Source: Parietichytrium sp. I65-24A (lineage: Eukaryota; Sar; Bigyra; Thraustochytrida; Thraustochytriidae). From it: a DNA stretch of 64,000 nt. The DNA lies in assembly GCA_012862575.1 (NCBI GenBank), contig BLSF01000002.1, forward strand, positions 806,001 through 870,000, given 5' to 3'. The notes under the pieces were generated by a model. The model was not told where the DNA came from. It ran no database searches and saw nothing but the letters and a program-made list of their open reading frames with translations. The position numbers were made by a program, and so were the translations under genes. Numbering within the stretch: the stretch's first letter is position 1; each line of letters begins with the position of its first letter. Shown here in pieces: positions 31,523 through 41,178 of the stretch.

Positions 31523-32218
31523 CCACCGACTTTCGACTTGTCTGTGTATGTATGTGTTCCAGCACTGTACTTCAACTCGAGGACCGGTTCTACTTTCCCC
31601 ACACTCTGTGTTCCTGGACCATGTGTGCGCGCTTGCCCTCTTTTCTGTGTCACTTCTTAATCTTGCATTCCTCCAACCCCGCAGTGCGCAAACTCACGCT
31701 ACCAAACCCCGCAGTGCGCAAACTCACGCTACCAAAGGGGTCCTCGCGGACCTAGTCGTCCGGTTACTCCTATCCATAATAAAGCTATGGCCTGGCTAGT
31801 AAGAGTGGCTTCATGCTGTAAATAGGACTACCAACTAAGAACTGAATTTCTGTTCTGAATTCTGAAAATTCGAGGAATAAATGGGAAGAATACAATGAAT
31901 TCATGCGAGAAAGTCCCGGGAAATTCCTTAGCAGATCATTGGTGGTGTCTAGCCGATAAGCTAGGCTTGCTGATGAAAATATCCTTCTGCAGCGTCCTTC
32001 GAGGGAGGCGTTCCCGGACTTGGCGACGGGACGTGGAGAAATTTGTGAGCAAAGCAAGATTTTTGACGCACAGAGGTCAGTCACAGGGAGAGAAAAGGAA
32101 GAGGACAAAGAGGGGCGAGGAAAGAGCGAGCTCGCTGATAAGAGAAGACAGGAGAGGAGGATTCTTTAGGGCGGCTTGCACGCAGGAGCGTCGGATTGAG
32201 CGGGAAACGACAAGAAGG
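31523..32218. promoter_or_regulatory. Divergent promoter region of CLN3 and V-ATPase B
   Basis: 696 bases between oppositely directed start codons. The open frame of V-ATPase B extends upstream to 31895 in frame, including an ATG at 31895, but that part has no similarity to the family, so I treat it as leader. Confidence 0.5.
31677..31736. repeat. 30-bp exact tandem duplication, CLN3/V-ATPase upstream region
   Basis: Two perfect adjacent 30-base units (31677-31706 and 31707-31736) beginning CCCCGCAGTGCGC. They lie between divergent CLN3 and V-ATPase B, so may sit in a shared promoter or in the CLN3 leader. Confidence 0.95.
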
Positions 32219-33822
32219 ATGGCAACTGATGTGGGACTTGCAAACATCAACGCCGCTGCGGCGTCGAGGGACTACTTCGTGAACCCTCGCATGGACTACA
32301 GCACCATCAGCAGTGTGAACGGTCCGCTGGTGGTGTTGGAGAATGTCAAACTCGCAAAGTATGGTGAGATCGTGGATTTGACGCTCGGCAGTGGCGAGCA
32401 GAGGCAAGGCCAGGTGCTCGAAATCTATGGGTCCCGTGCGGTCGTGCAGGTCTTTGAAGGCACTTCGGGCATTGACAACAGAAGGACCCACTGCCAGTTT
32501 ACGGGTGATGTGCTCAAGATGCCCATCTCCGAGGAGATGCTTGGCCGATCTTTCAACGGATCGGGTCGCGCAATCGACAAAGCCCCACCCGTTCTTGCCG
32601 AGGAATACCTCGACATTCAGGGAAAGCCAATCAACCCGTTCTCACGAACCTACCCAAAGGAGATGATTCAAACGGGTATTTCCGCCGTTGATGTGATGAA
32701 CTCCATCGCACGTGGCCAGAAGATCCCCCTCTTCTCCGCCGCAGGTCTTCCCCACAACGAGATTGGTGCTCAAATCGCTCGCCAAGCTGGCCTCGTCCAG
32801 GGCAAGGATGTTACCGATCACCACGAGGACAACTTTGCAGTCGTGTTTGGTGCCATGGGTGTAAACATGGAGACGGCCCGATTCTTCCGCAACGACTTTA
32901 CTGAGAGTGGAGCGATCAGCAGGACTGCTCTCTTCCTCAACCTTGCGAACGACCCTACCATCGAGCGTATCATTACCCCTCGCCTTGCGCTGACCTGCGC
33001 CGAGTACCTCGCTTACGAGCGGGAGCTACACGTGCTTGTCATTCTGACCGACATGAGTTCGTACGCAGATGCTCTGCGTGAGGTGTCTGCAGCTCGTGAT
33101 GAAGTCCCAGGTCGCCGCGGCTACCCTGGTTACATGTACACTGATTTGGCAAACTTGTATGAGCGCGCTGGCCGTGTGGAGGGCAGGAACGGATCCATCA
33201 CCCAGCTGCCTATCTTGACCATGCCTAACGATGATATGACCCATCCAATTCCTGATTTGACCGGGTACATTACTGAGGGTCAGATCTACGTTGACCGCGC
33301 CCTCCACAACAATCAGGTCTTTCCGCCAATCAACTTGCTCCCATCTCTGTCGCGTCTCATGAAGAGCGCCGTTGGTGAGGGAATGACTCGTGATGACGTA
33401 AGTTTCTATCTTGTCTCTCTCTTGGTCTGTCTATTCACCCTTCATTGCTATTCGGCAATACTAACGTTTCCCTTTTTCCCCATCCGCTACAGCACTGGTC
33501 CGTGTGTAATCAGTTGTACGCAAACTACGCCATGGGCAAGGATGTTCAAGCTATGAAGGCTGTCGTCGGAGAGGAAGCGCTTTCCGCTGAGGACATGAAG
33601 TACCTGCAATTCACAACAAACTTTGAGCGCAAGTTCCTCGCGCAAGGACCTTACCAGTCCCGCAACATTTTTGAGAGCCTGGATTTGGCCTGGGATCTCC
33701 TGCGCTTGTTTCCAAAAGAAGCACTCAAGAAGATTCCTGGCAAAATGCGTGATGTGTATTGGCCTCGCAAAGCACAGCAGCAGAGCGGCTCTTCGGAGCC
33801 ACCGGCTCAAAAGGAGGAGTAA
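32219..33822 (+). CDS. VMA2: V-type ATPase subunit B (2 exons)
   Basis: Exon 1 is 32219-33397, the intron is 33398-33492 (95 bases, GTAAGT...CAG), and exon 2 is 33493-33822. It gives 502 residues, the usual length. The protein is highly conserved: '[10 protein letters not shown]', '[18 protein letters not shown]', '[37 protein letters not shown]', '[15 protein letters not shown]' and '[27 protein letters not shown]'. Subunit B is the non-catalytic nucleotide-binding partner of subunit A in the V1 head; the pump acidifies vacuoles and lysosomes. The start is set at MATDVGL, where family similarity begins; an in-frame ATG at 31895 would add 108 unrelated residues. The intron splits the gene after 'GMTRDD', just before '[13 protein letters not shown]'. 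Confidence 0.97.
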
Positions 33823-34104
33823 ACTCGGGCACCAGTGCCGCGATTCCCCGTGCTTTTGTGGAATGCATGCCCGCTAGTCGCTTGCCCTTGTCTAAACGCG
33901 TTTTACTTTTGCCTCTAGAGATAGAGAATTTCCCCAAAAAATTAACACAACATAAACCATTTCAACTTTTTTTCAATCAACGGTAACAGACCTCTGTGCG
34001 CAAAGCATTGCATTGTTTGATCCCAAAAAACAAAGAACGATGTAAACTGGGTTTGCTCGAATATAAAAATAATAGTACCATTTAGGGACGGAGGACCAGC
34101 TCGT

Positions 34105-34617
34105 TTAGAAGAGACCTTCGCCATAGATCTGGAAGACAGTGCGAACCAGCAACATCCAGACACCGGTTCTGCAAGCTTGGAGAATGGGGTTCACTCCACA
34201 AATGTACAATGCAATGTAGACCAGTCGCAACTTTACATATTGGACACCGAGCTGAGCTACTCTTCCTGGGTTGGCCTTCAAGAGCTTGGCGATCACCATG
34301 GCCGCAGCAAATGTAGGGAACATTTCCAAACAGTTGTAGTGCGCACCAGAAGCGCGAGCAAGAAGCTTTGGGTAGGCTTCGGCCTTTTCTTGCCTTGGTG
34401 TGTCGTTGTTGTACTTTGCAACTCCGGTCTGCTTGACCTTCACTGCAAGCGCGACAGCGTGTGGGATGTACGCCACAAACCACGCGGCTGGCACCGTGGC
34501 GAGCGCCAGGTAGTATTTGTCGGCCATAGCTTTCATCACGCCATTCTGCAGGTTCTCCTGCGCTGACTCTGGCAGCTTCGAGATCAAGTTCATCAACGTC
34601 GGGGACATTTGCGCCAT
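34105..34617 (-). CDS. MAPEG-family membrane protein (microsomal GST-like)
   Basis: A 170-residue protein with four hydrophobic segments. The family signature 'RASGAHYNCLEMFPTFAAAMVIAKLL' corresponds to the RA-x-x-AH-x-N-x-LE-x-FP pattern of MAPEG proteins. These are trimeric membrane enzymes of glutathione and eicosanoid metabolism; many algal and bacterial members are of unknown substrate. The first 60 residues, before the core ('MSPTLMNLISKLPES...'), look like an extra amphipathic N-terminus. The start chosen is the first ATG in frame (34615-34617, MAQMSPT). The gene converges on V-ATPase B with a 282-base gap. Confidence 0.88.
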   Translation of the reverse strand: MAQMSPTLMNLISKLPESAQENLQNGVMKAMADKYYLALATVPAAWFVAYIPHAVALAVKVKQTGVAKYNNDTPRQEKAEAYPKLLARASGAHYNCLEMFPTFAAAMVIAKLLKANPGRVAQLGVQYVKLRLVYIALYICGVNPILQACRTGVWMLLVRTVFQIYGEGLF

Positions 34618-35764
34618 CCTGCTCACCTCCTCTCTTTGCCCTTCACTCGCACCCTCGCAATCGCTCTTTCCTCTCCACCACTCGGTCACTCGGTCACTCG
34701 GCACGACTCCACGCTCTGCGATCACTACGCACCTGTCTTTTCTTTTCTCGCAATCTCGGAGGCAAACGAGAGCACTTGGTTGACTTGGTTGACTTGGTCC
34801 GCCCTATTTCTGACTGTGAGATCCAATCTTCGTCTTTCTTTGTTTCTTGTACAGATTTATACCACACCCTGAGTTCCCTGAGTATCTATGTGTTTCTCCT
34901 CGTCGTCTGTCGAAAGTCTGTGAGATAAAGTTCTTGATCCTCATTGTAAAAGTCATTCTGATTTGGAAAAAAGAAAAAACAGTCCATCTCCATCTTTCCT
35001 TTCTTTTCTTTTTTCTCCACAATTCTTCTCCGCCTGACTATTTCCAAAGGCCACGCTCTTTCAACTTGTTTTCATTGAAGGAAATCAATCTCTTGTCTGA
35101 GAACACCCCACCTTCCGATAGGGTTTGTTTACGCTCTCACTTCGTGGCTTCACTTGGTCTGAGAATAAATCAATCAAGTCAATGAACTATGTGAGCGAGA
35201 ACGATCGCTATCGACGACAACATGCTGTTCTGAAAATATCTTCATGCTCGAAAGTTGCGAGCCACTACTGATATAGCTAGCTATGAAGTACAGCTGTGTT
35301 GCGAGCTGAGATGATCGCAATCATGTTATCATGTTCTCCTCCTGCTTCCTTCTCAGTCTCCTCAGGCATCCTCAGTATTCTCAGGCTCAGCAATCCTCAG
35401 CTTCTCGTATGACTCACTGCGTACGATCCTGGTAAAGGTGTAGCTGATACTGCAGCGGCTAAGCGTTTGTATAGGAAGGAGGGCAGGTGAGTGCAGCAGT
35501 TCGCTTTGTTCGTTCGTGGAACTTGGAACAACATTCCGTACACTTTGTTCGTTCAATAGTCTGCCAGCCATTGCGGAACGCTTTTGAAGTGACTGGGATT
35601 TGATGTTAGTGATGAAATGTGACGAAAGTGATGTGTTTGTTCATTGAATGTGATGTATGTGATGAATGATGATGTGAGTATGTAATGTAAGTGAAGCAAG
35701 TGTGCGAGTACTGCGCGACCGGTCTGGAGGCGGCTGTACGAGAGAGCACAAAGACGAGCGAGCC
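34618..35764. other. Divergent gap between MAPEG and LYAR genes
   Basis: 1.1 kb holding two promoters. Close to the LYAR start (35590-35690) the sequence is a degenerate run of TGATG-like words with many ATGs. No gene is seen. Confidence 0.4.
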
Positions 35765-36604
35765 ATGGTGTCATTCATCTGCGACGCGTGTCAGGAGACA
35801 GTGAAGAAGAACAAGGTGCAAAAGCACTATGAGACCAAGTGCAGAGACTGCTATTCGCTCAGCTGCGTGGACTGCGGAGTAGTTTTCGAAGGCGATGCGT
35901 ACAACCAGCACAACTCTTGCATATCGGAAGCAGAAAAGTACCAAGGGGCCCTGTACCAGGCGCCAAAGCCACGCCAAGGCAAGGTGGATCCACAGGCACG
36001 ATGGGTGGAAATTATGGACTTTGTGGCTGCAAGACCGCCAGCACAAGCGTCTCCCGCTGCCAAAGGCCTGCTGTCCAAGCTCTCCGGCAACTCAAACATA
36101 CCCCGCAAAGAAAAGAAGTTTTTGAATTACCTCAAGAGCGCCCATCACATCCAGCCGCAGAGCTCTGTCGCGAGCGAGGTTTGGAAACTCTTGCAGGACG
36201 CTTGGGACGCTGACAAGCTGGAATCGGAAGCTGCCGAACAGCAAAAATCCGCAGCAGAAAACACAGACTCCAAAAAGCGACCCCGCGCGGACAAGCCCGA
36301 GGATCAAAGCGCAGACGCAAAGAAGGAGGACTCGGGCGACAAGGCTCAAAAGACCGACGATGGCAAGGATGCAGCCGCTGTGACAAAACATACCAAGGCA
36401 GAGAAGAAGGCAATAACAAAAGCCATCAAGAGTATCTTGAGCAGCTCCGGGGAGGAAAACGTCAAGGTAAAATCGCTCGCCAAAAAGCTCAAGAGCGAAA
36501 AGGACATTGAAATCAGCAAGGAGACTCTGATTGAATTGCTCAAGGAGAAGAGCAAACGGTTTTCTGTAGTCAAAGGAGACAAATTCGTTCAGCTTGTCAA
36601 ATAA
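35765..36604 (+). CDS. LYAR: LYAR-type nucleolar zinc-finger protein
   Basis: A 279-residue intronless protein. Residues 1-55 form the paired LYAR-type C2HC fingers: C6, C9, H21, C26 and C34, C37, H49, C52, with 'SCVDCGVVFEGDAYNQHNSCISE' matching LYAR's 'SCIDCGKDFWGDDYKNHVKCISE'. The middle (170-220) is a Lys/Asp/Glu-rich disordered stretch. The C-terminal 65 residues ('AIKSILSSSGEENVKVKSLAKKLK...') resemble the conserved LYAR C-terminal domain. LYAR proteins act in the nucleolus in pre-rRNA processing. The start is the ATG at 35765, at the family's usual position; the frame is open further upstream to 35702 but without support. Confidence 0.94.
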   Translation: MVSFICDACQETVKKNKVQKHYETKCRDCYSLSCVDCGVVFEGDAYNQHNSCISEAEKYQGALYQAPKPRQGKVDPQARWVEIMDFVAARPPAQASPAAKGLLSKLSGNSNIPRKEKKFLNYLKSAHHIQPQSSVASEVWKLLQDAWDADKLESEAAEQQKSAAENTDSKKRPRADKPEDQSADAKKEDSGDKAQKTDDGKDAAAVTKHTKAEKKAITKAIKSILSSSGEENVKVKSLAKKLKSEKDIEISKETLIELLKEKSKRFSVVKGDKFVQLVK

Positions 36605-36749
36605 CTCCATCGTTCATCATACTGATACGTATATAATTCGAGCAAATTTATCCGCCCTTTGTTTTCATCGCACAATGTCGAATACGTTTTTCGTCGCAGT
36701 CGTCACTTGTGCTCATCATGTTGCCGGGTGCGACTTTTTTACGAGCAGT

Positions 36750-37988
36750 TTATTGGTAAAAGGCGATCTGAGGATTGAAAAGGTTAATATGCGACACGCC
36801 CTCCTCTCCCTCCAGATAAGCCTTTGCGGCAGGCAAGGAAAAGCAATAGAGATACACGCAATCCGCCGAGCTTGGGTCGCACGTTAATACCTGCATCGTC
36901 CGCTTAGACAGGCTAACGATAGCTGTTGCAAGCGTGTAGATCCCGTCGGCGTTTCCTGAACGGTAGATAGGGTACTCCTTGTTGGAGCTATCGCCAAGAA
37001 TGGAGCGAATCCCCTCCTCCGAAAACGGGAGCTTCGGGTTTGCTTGGACCAGCGCGGCGGCTGTCTTGCTGCGAGCCTTACTGCTTGCGTCTGGGATCTC
37101 CTCCGCGCGGAGCCAGTGGTGCGCGTACTGATTAAAATGGAACATGAAGGTATCAGGCTCGGAAATCTGCACAACGTCATTTCCCTCTGAAGAGAGCTCC
37201 AAGTTGTAAATTGTGCCATTTTTCCCAGTGCTTGCCATATTGAGTCCAATTCCTGAAGAAGACAAAGCAGGAGCGTTGGCCAAGCGACGAATTGCGTCAG
37301 TGGGGCTTTTGGCAGACAACGCGTACCTCGTCGAAAATACAACAGGAACTGCGTTCGACTTGCTTACAATTTTTGGGAAAACGGCGTTCGCGCTGGTCAC
37401 TAAACCGTGTCGATTGAACGCAAAAGACCAACCAGCCAAAGTTCCGGGATACATGAATGCGACAAATGACTCTTGGCTGGACCGAACGTTGGCTTCGAGC
37501 ATGAAAACGTGACCAATGGTCTCTGGGGAATAGTCCTCGTTATGGGCAATCCACGACCCGGTCTCAGCGCTCTTGCTCAAGACGTCGGTGCAGTGATCTC
37601 CATTTGCCACAGGATCGCCAACGAGAAGCCCGATCTCAGACTCGCAATTCTGGATGAAGATGTCAAGAAATGGCACTCCCGACCCCTTTGCCATACCTTC
37701 CAGCTCCTGCACATACTCTGGAAAACGCTGCTTGCTAGTTTCGAGCACCGCATCAATAAATTCCTTCCCTTGCTTGGAGTCGTAAAATGGCCTTAGCTTC
37801 TTCTGAAACGCGCTGTTCTCATTCTTGAAAAACTGCTTCATCGAAGCCTCACGAAGCGTCCCCACTTGGAAGCCGAGGTCAAAGTGGTCTTTAGCATCCA
37901 CCGTAATCAGCGGGATCGGTCCTTCCCCGGAGACACGCACCGCCAGCGCCGCCAGCGCCACCACCATCAAAAGACCCCACATGCCCAT
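36750..37988 (-). CDS. Secreted C45-type Ntn hydrolase (acyltransferase/amidase family)
   Basis: A 412-residue intronless protein with a classic signal peptide (residues 1-21, cleavage near VSG-EG). It belongs to the C45 / acyl-CoA:6-aminopenicillanate acyltransferase-like superfamily, which self-cleaves before a Cys nucleophile. The candidate is C133 in 'GDHCTDVL'; the 'WIAHNEDYSPE' block (H149-D152) and 'YPGTLAGWSFAFNRHGLVTSANA' are family features. Known members include fungal penicillin acyltransferase and the insect enzyme Tan (N-beta-alanyl-dopamine hydrolase), so an amide substrate is likely but unnamed. It acts in the secretory pathway or outside the cell. It converges with LYAR, 145 bases apart. 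The start is the first of two close ATGs. Confidence 0.85.
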   Translation of the reverse strand: MGMWGLLMVVALAALAVRVSGEGPIPLITVDAKDHFDLGFQVGTLREASMKQFFKNENSAFQKKLRPFYDSKQGKEFIDAVLETSKQRFPEYVQELEGMAKGSGVPFLDIFIQNCESEIGLLVGDPVANGDHCTDVLSKSAETGSWIAHNEDYSPETIGHVFMLEANVRSSQESFVAFMYPGTLAGWSFAFNRHGLVTSANAVFPKIVSKSNAVPVVFSTRYALSAKSPTDAIRRLANAPALSSSGIGLNMASTGKNGTIYNLELSSEGNDVVQISEPDTFMFHFNQYAHHWLRAEEIPDASSKARSKTAAALVQANPKLPFSEEGIRSILGDSSNKEYPIYRSGNADGIYTLATAIVSLSKRTMQVLTCDPSSADCVYLYCFSLPAAKAYLEGEEGVSHINLFNPQIAFYQ

Positions 37989-38934
37989 TTATCTTGTCGT
38001 TCCCGTTCGTTCGTTGTGCGCTCCACGCTGCCTCCGCAACTCTTCAAAGGCGAACCGGCGTCCCGACCTCACCAGGCTGTTTGCTTATCTCCCGCCGTGA
38101 CTGACTGGCGCTCAACGACCGTCACTCCTCTGTTGAACACACACACTTCACTTCCGTCCTTGAGCAACTTGTCCAACCGGTTTCTATCTTCTTTGTGAAC
38201 TTTGATTTTCAAGATCAATCTTGATCAACATAGTCAACAAAGATTTTTCTTGTCCAACTTGAACTCACGTCGTCTAACCGCAAGCTATACCCATAGAGTC
38301 ACTAAGATCCTATTTTAAGAGCAACCCAGTTCTATAGATTATAATAACGATGTCGCTAGCACCTAGCAAGGAGCTCTTCTCTTGATCGCGAACGAAGAGA
38401 ACAAAGCAATGCAACCAACCAAATTCGTTCACGCAGAAAACTTTAGCCCCATCTTAATCGCTATAGTTAACGTTATCAAACACCTACCGCCACCTTCGTC
38501 TGCGGGTGAGTAGCCCCTCCCTGCCACATAGTAGGACCTTCTCGAAACCAAAAGAAAAGTTGCCGACGCACTCTTACCACCTCCTACCACCTCTTACCTA
38601 CCCCGCGTCTACCGCACGATAGCAGGTCCCACCGTATTCCCTAAGCGCCTGTATGTTCGCGTAGCGAGGACTACCCGGTCTAAGTTTGGAGCTTGCGAGA
38701 ACCTAACAATGGAGCGAATGGAGAAGTGAAATTTTAGAACCAACTGAAGCAACACTTTGGAGCCTTTGGAGAGTTGGGAGAGCGGGACAGTGCGCGACAG
38801 ACACTTCCGTAGTAGACAACAAGGGAAGAGAGAAGCGGGGAAGAAGAAAGGAGAGAAGGAGAGAAGATAAGAAGATAAGAAGTTAAGAAGTTAAGAAGTT
38901 AAGAAGCAGGAGCAGTGCGAGGTATCGGGGAAAG
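37989..38934. other. Divergent gap between C45 hydrolase and DEAD-box genes
   Basis: 946 bases with two promoters. The part next to the helicase is purine-rich and ends in an 8-bp tandem repeat (38863-38906). No gene is seen. Confidence 0.4.
38863..38906 (+). repeat. 8-bp tandem repeat in DEAD-box leader
   Basis: Two GAAGATAA units, three GAAGTTAA units and a final GAAG, ending 28 bases before the ATG. It is probably within the 5' UTR. Confidence 0.9.
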
Positions 38935-40986
38935 ATGCTGGCGAGGAGAATGTCGAGGCTGGTGGCGGGGCGAGCGCTCAAGCCCGCGGCGAGGAGCCTG
39001 ATTGGGCGCAGGTTCAAGTCGGCCATGGCCGAGGCAGCCGAGACGGGCGGCGTGGCGGCGAGCAATCGTGTAGTTGATTTCGAAATGGCAGACAAGCTGA
39101 AGAGCGTGCTGCAGCAGGTTGGGATTGAAGAGCTGTTTCCTGTCCAGGCTGAGACGTATGCCACACTGAAGAGTGGCAACGATCTGATTGTTAGGTCCCC
39201 CACCGGGTCGGGCAAAACCCTCGCGTTTGCCCTGCCAATTGCAAATAAGTTGTACACATCGCAAACGAAAACAAACGGTCGCCGCAACCCGACTGCTATT
39301 GTGCTGAGCCCAACTCGCGAGCTCGCGTTGCAGATTAGCAGAGAGTTTGAACGGGTGACCCCGGCTTTCAAATGCGCCACGGTGTATGGTGGCGCCGACT
39401 GGAACGCGCAAATGCTAGCGCTGAAGCGCGGTTGTGATATCGTCGTGGGTACTCCCGGCCGCGTCGTCGACTTCCTTGAAAAGGGGGTGCTTCAGCTTTC
39501 AGATATCGAGACTGCAGTGCTCGATGAGGCTGATGAGATGCTCAAAATGGGATTCGAGGAGCAGCTCAATTTCATATTCGAGGGAATGCCGGAAAAGGCT
39601 TCCCGTCAAACGCTTCTCTTTAGCGCCACGATCCCAAAGCAGATCGAGGCAATGGCACGGAATTATATGAACAAGACCGACATGGTGAACTTGGTCGGTG
39701 AGCAGCAGGTAAGAATCCCCGAAGGCATTGAGATGCTTGCCATGCGCTGCGAAAAACAATCAAAGCTCCAAGCCCTTGGCGCAGTCTTGCAAAAGTACTG
39801 CAGCCCGACTTCTCGTGCTTTGATTTTCACCAGCACGAAGGCAAGCGCTGTAGAGGTCTCCTCTTCCCCATTTGTGTTGGACTCTGGTGTGAGGTGCGTT
39901 GCTCTTCACGGAGATATGCAACAGAAAGCACGTGAAATCGCTCTTCAGACTTTCCGGGATGGTGACGCTCAAGTTCTCGTCGCTACAGATGTGGCTGCAC
40001 GTGGTTTGGACATCCCAGAGGTGGATCTCGTGATTCATGAGGAATTCCCAACTCAACATGAAAACTTTGTCCACCGCACCGGCCGTACCGGCCGCGCGGG
40101 CCGTACAGGCAGGAATATTCTTCTCTTCAATGAGGCTTACAAGCTCAAAGACTTGGAGAAATATATTGAGCGCGACTTTTCTATTGTCCCGCTTCCCAGC
40201 AGCCATGAGCTCCGGGAACACCGTGAACAGCTCTTTCTTGAAAAGATGGTGAGCACACCGGTTGAACAAGCCTCAGAATACCGCCCCCTTGCACAGCGCG
40301 TGCTTGATCATGGACTCGAAGGCGATTTGTCGAAAATTGATGAAGCAACCAGAGCCAAGGTCGAGAGTATTCTTGCCGCATCTCTCTGCCATGCCGTCGA
40401 CGCAGGAACCTCGGCCGATTTTAGTGCTCTTACCGGCGCCCTGGGCTGCACAACGATGGTGTTTAACAGCACCCCTGCATCCTTGCAAAAGTTTATCGCG
40501 AGAAACAACAAATATCTTGACCGCAGACTTCGCAATAGCATCAGCAATGCAGCAGACGGCGAGATAGAAAATATCCTCTTCCACAGCAACTTGGAGGCAC
40601 CCAAGGACTCTGTGCGAAAGCTGGGTAATGCGCGACACATCACGTTCGTTGCTTTGGGGTCTGACGGGCAAGTGTTTGTGGACGTCCCTGTGCAGCTCGC
40701 GAAGCTTCTACTCCAGGCTGACAAGGCCAGTAGCTTCTCCGCTTTGGGAAGCTCCCCGATGCCGGCACTCTTGGAGAATGAGCGTTTCCGCCCCGAGCTT
40801 AACAACAATTCGCGTGGCCGCTTTGGACGCAGGGACGACAGGCAGGGGCACTACAGTAGAGACAATAGAAACCACAATAGGTCTTGGTCACAGAATCAGA
40901 GATCTGGAGACAATTGGCGGGGTCGCAATCAAAATAGTGGTTTCCGCGAGAACCGCCGCCCTAGGTACGACTCCAGAGACTACTAG
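38935..40986 (+). CDS. DEAD-box RNA helicase, probably mitochondrial
   Basis: A 683-residue intronless protein. The first 30 residues ('MLARRMSRLVAGRALKPAARS') are rich in Arg/Ala/Leu with no acidic residue, like a mitochondrial presequence. Helicase motifs follow in order: 'FPVQAETY' (Q-motif region), 'SPTGSGKT' (K94), 'PTRELA', 'GTPGR', DEAD at 197-200, 'SAT', 'RGLD' and 'HRTGRTGRAGRTG'. After the core (about residue 420) comes a GUCT-like region ('ARHITFVALGSDGQVFVDVP') as in DDX21 and plant organellar RH3/PMH types, and then an Arg/Asn/Gly-rich RNA-binding tail (about 620-683). A role in organelle group II intron splicing or ribosome assembly is the usual one for such proteins, inferred here. 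The upstream leader holds a purine repeat. Confidence 0.93.
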   Translation: MLARRMSRLVAGRALKPAARSLIGRRFKSAMAEAAETGGVAASNRVVDFEMADKLKSVLQQVGIEELFPVQAETYATLKSGNDLIVRSPTGSGKTLAFALPIANKLYTSQTKTNGRRNPTAIVLSPTRELALQISREFERVTPAFKCATVYGGADWNAQMLALKRGCDIVVGTPGRVVDFLEKGVLQLSDIETAVLDEADEMLKMGFEEQLNFIFEGMPEKASRQTLLFSATIPKQIEAMARNYMNKTDMVNLVGEQQVRIPEGIEMLAMRCEKQSKLQALGAVLQKYCSPTSRALIFTSTKASAVEVSSSPFVLDSGVRCVALHGDMQQKAREIALQTFRDGDAQVLVATDVAARGLDIPEVDLVIHEEFPTQHENFVHRTGRTGRAGRTGRNILLFNEAYKLKDLEKYIERDFSIVPLPSSHELREHREQLFLEKMVSTPVEQASEYRPLAQRVLDHGLEGDLSKIDEATRAKVESILAASLCHAVDAGTSADFSALTGALGCTTMVFNSTPASLQKFIARNNKYLDRRLRNSISNAADGEIENILFHSNLEAPKDSVRKLGNARHITFVALGSDGQVFVDVPVQLAKLLLQADKASSFSALGSSPMPALLENERFRPELNNNSRGRFGRRDDRQGHYSRDNRNHNRSWSQNQRSGDNWRGRNQNSGFRENRRPRYDSRDY

Positions 40987-41178
40987 ATAGTTCAGTTGGG
41001 CATCGTGTTTCAAGCGAGTCCATTTGCGTGGTTGATCGAATGTGAACGAACATTGACCGTGTGAAAATACTTAGAAAAAGAAATGACGCCTTCTCCGTCG
41101 AAAACAATACAAAATTTGTAGACGCTCACGTCCAGAATATTCTTCTTTTGTACACAAACTTCTCCGCTTCTCTCCGCC

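Noticed and set aside
31895-32218. In-frame upstream extension of V-ATPase B with its own ATG
   Set aside because: It adds 108 residues with no counterpart in a highly conserved family; more likely leader sequence.
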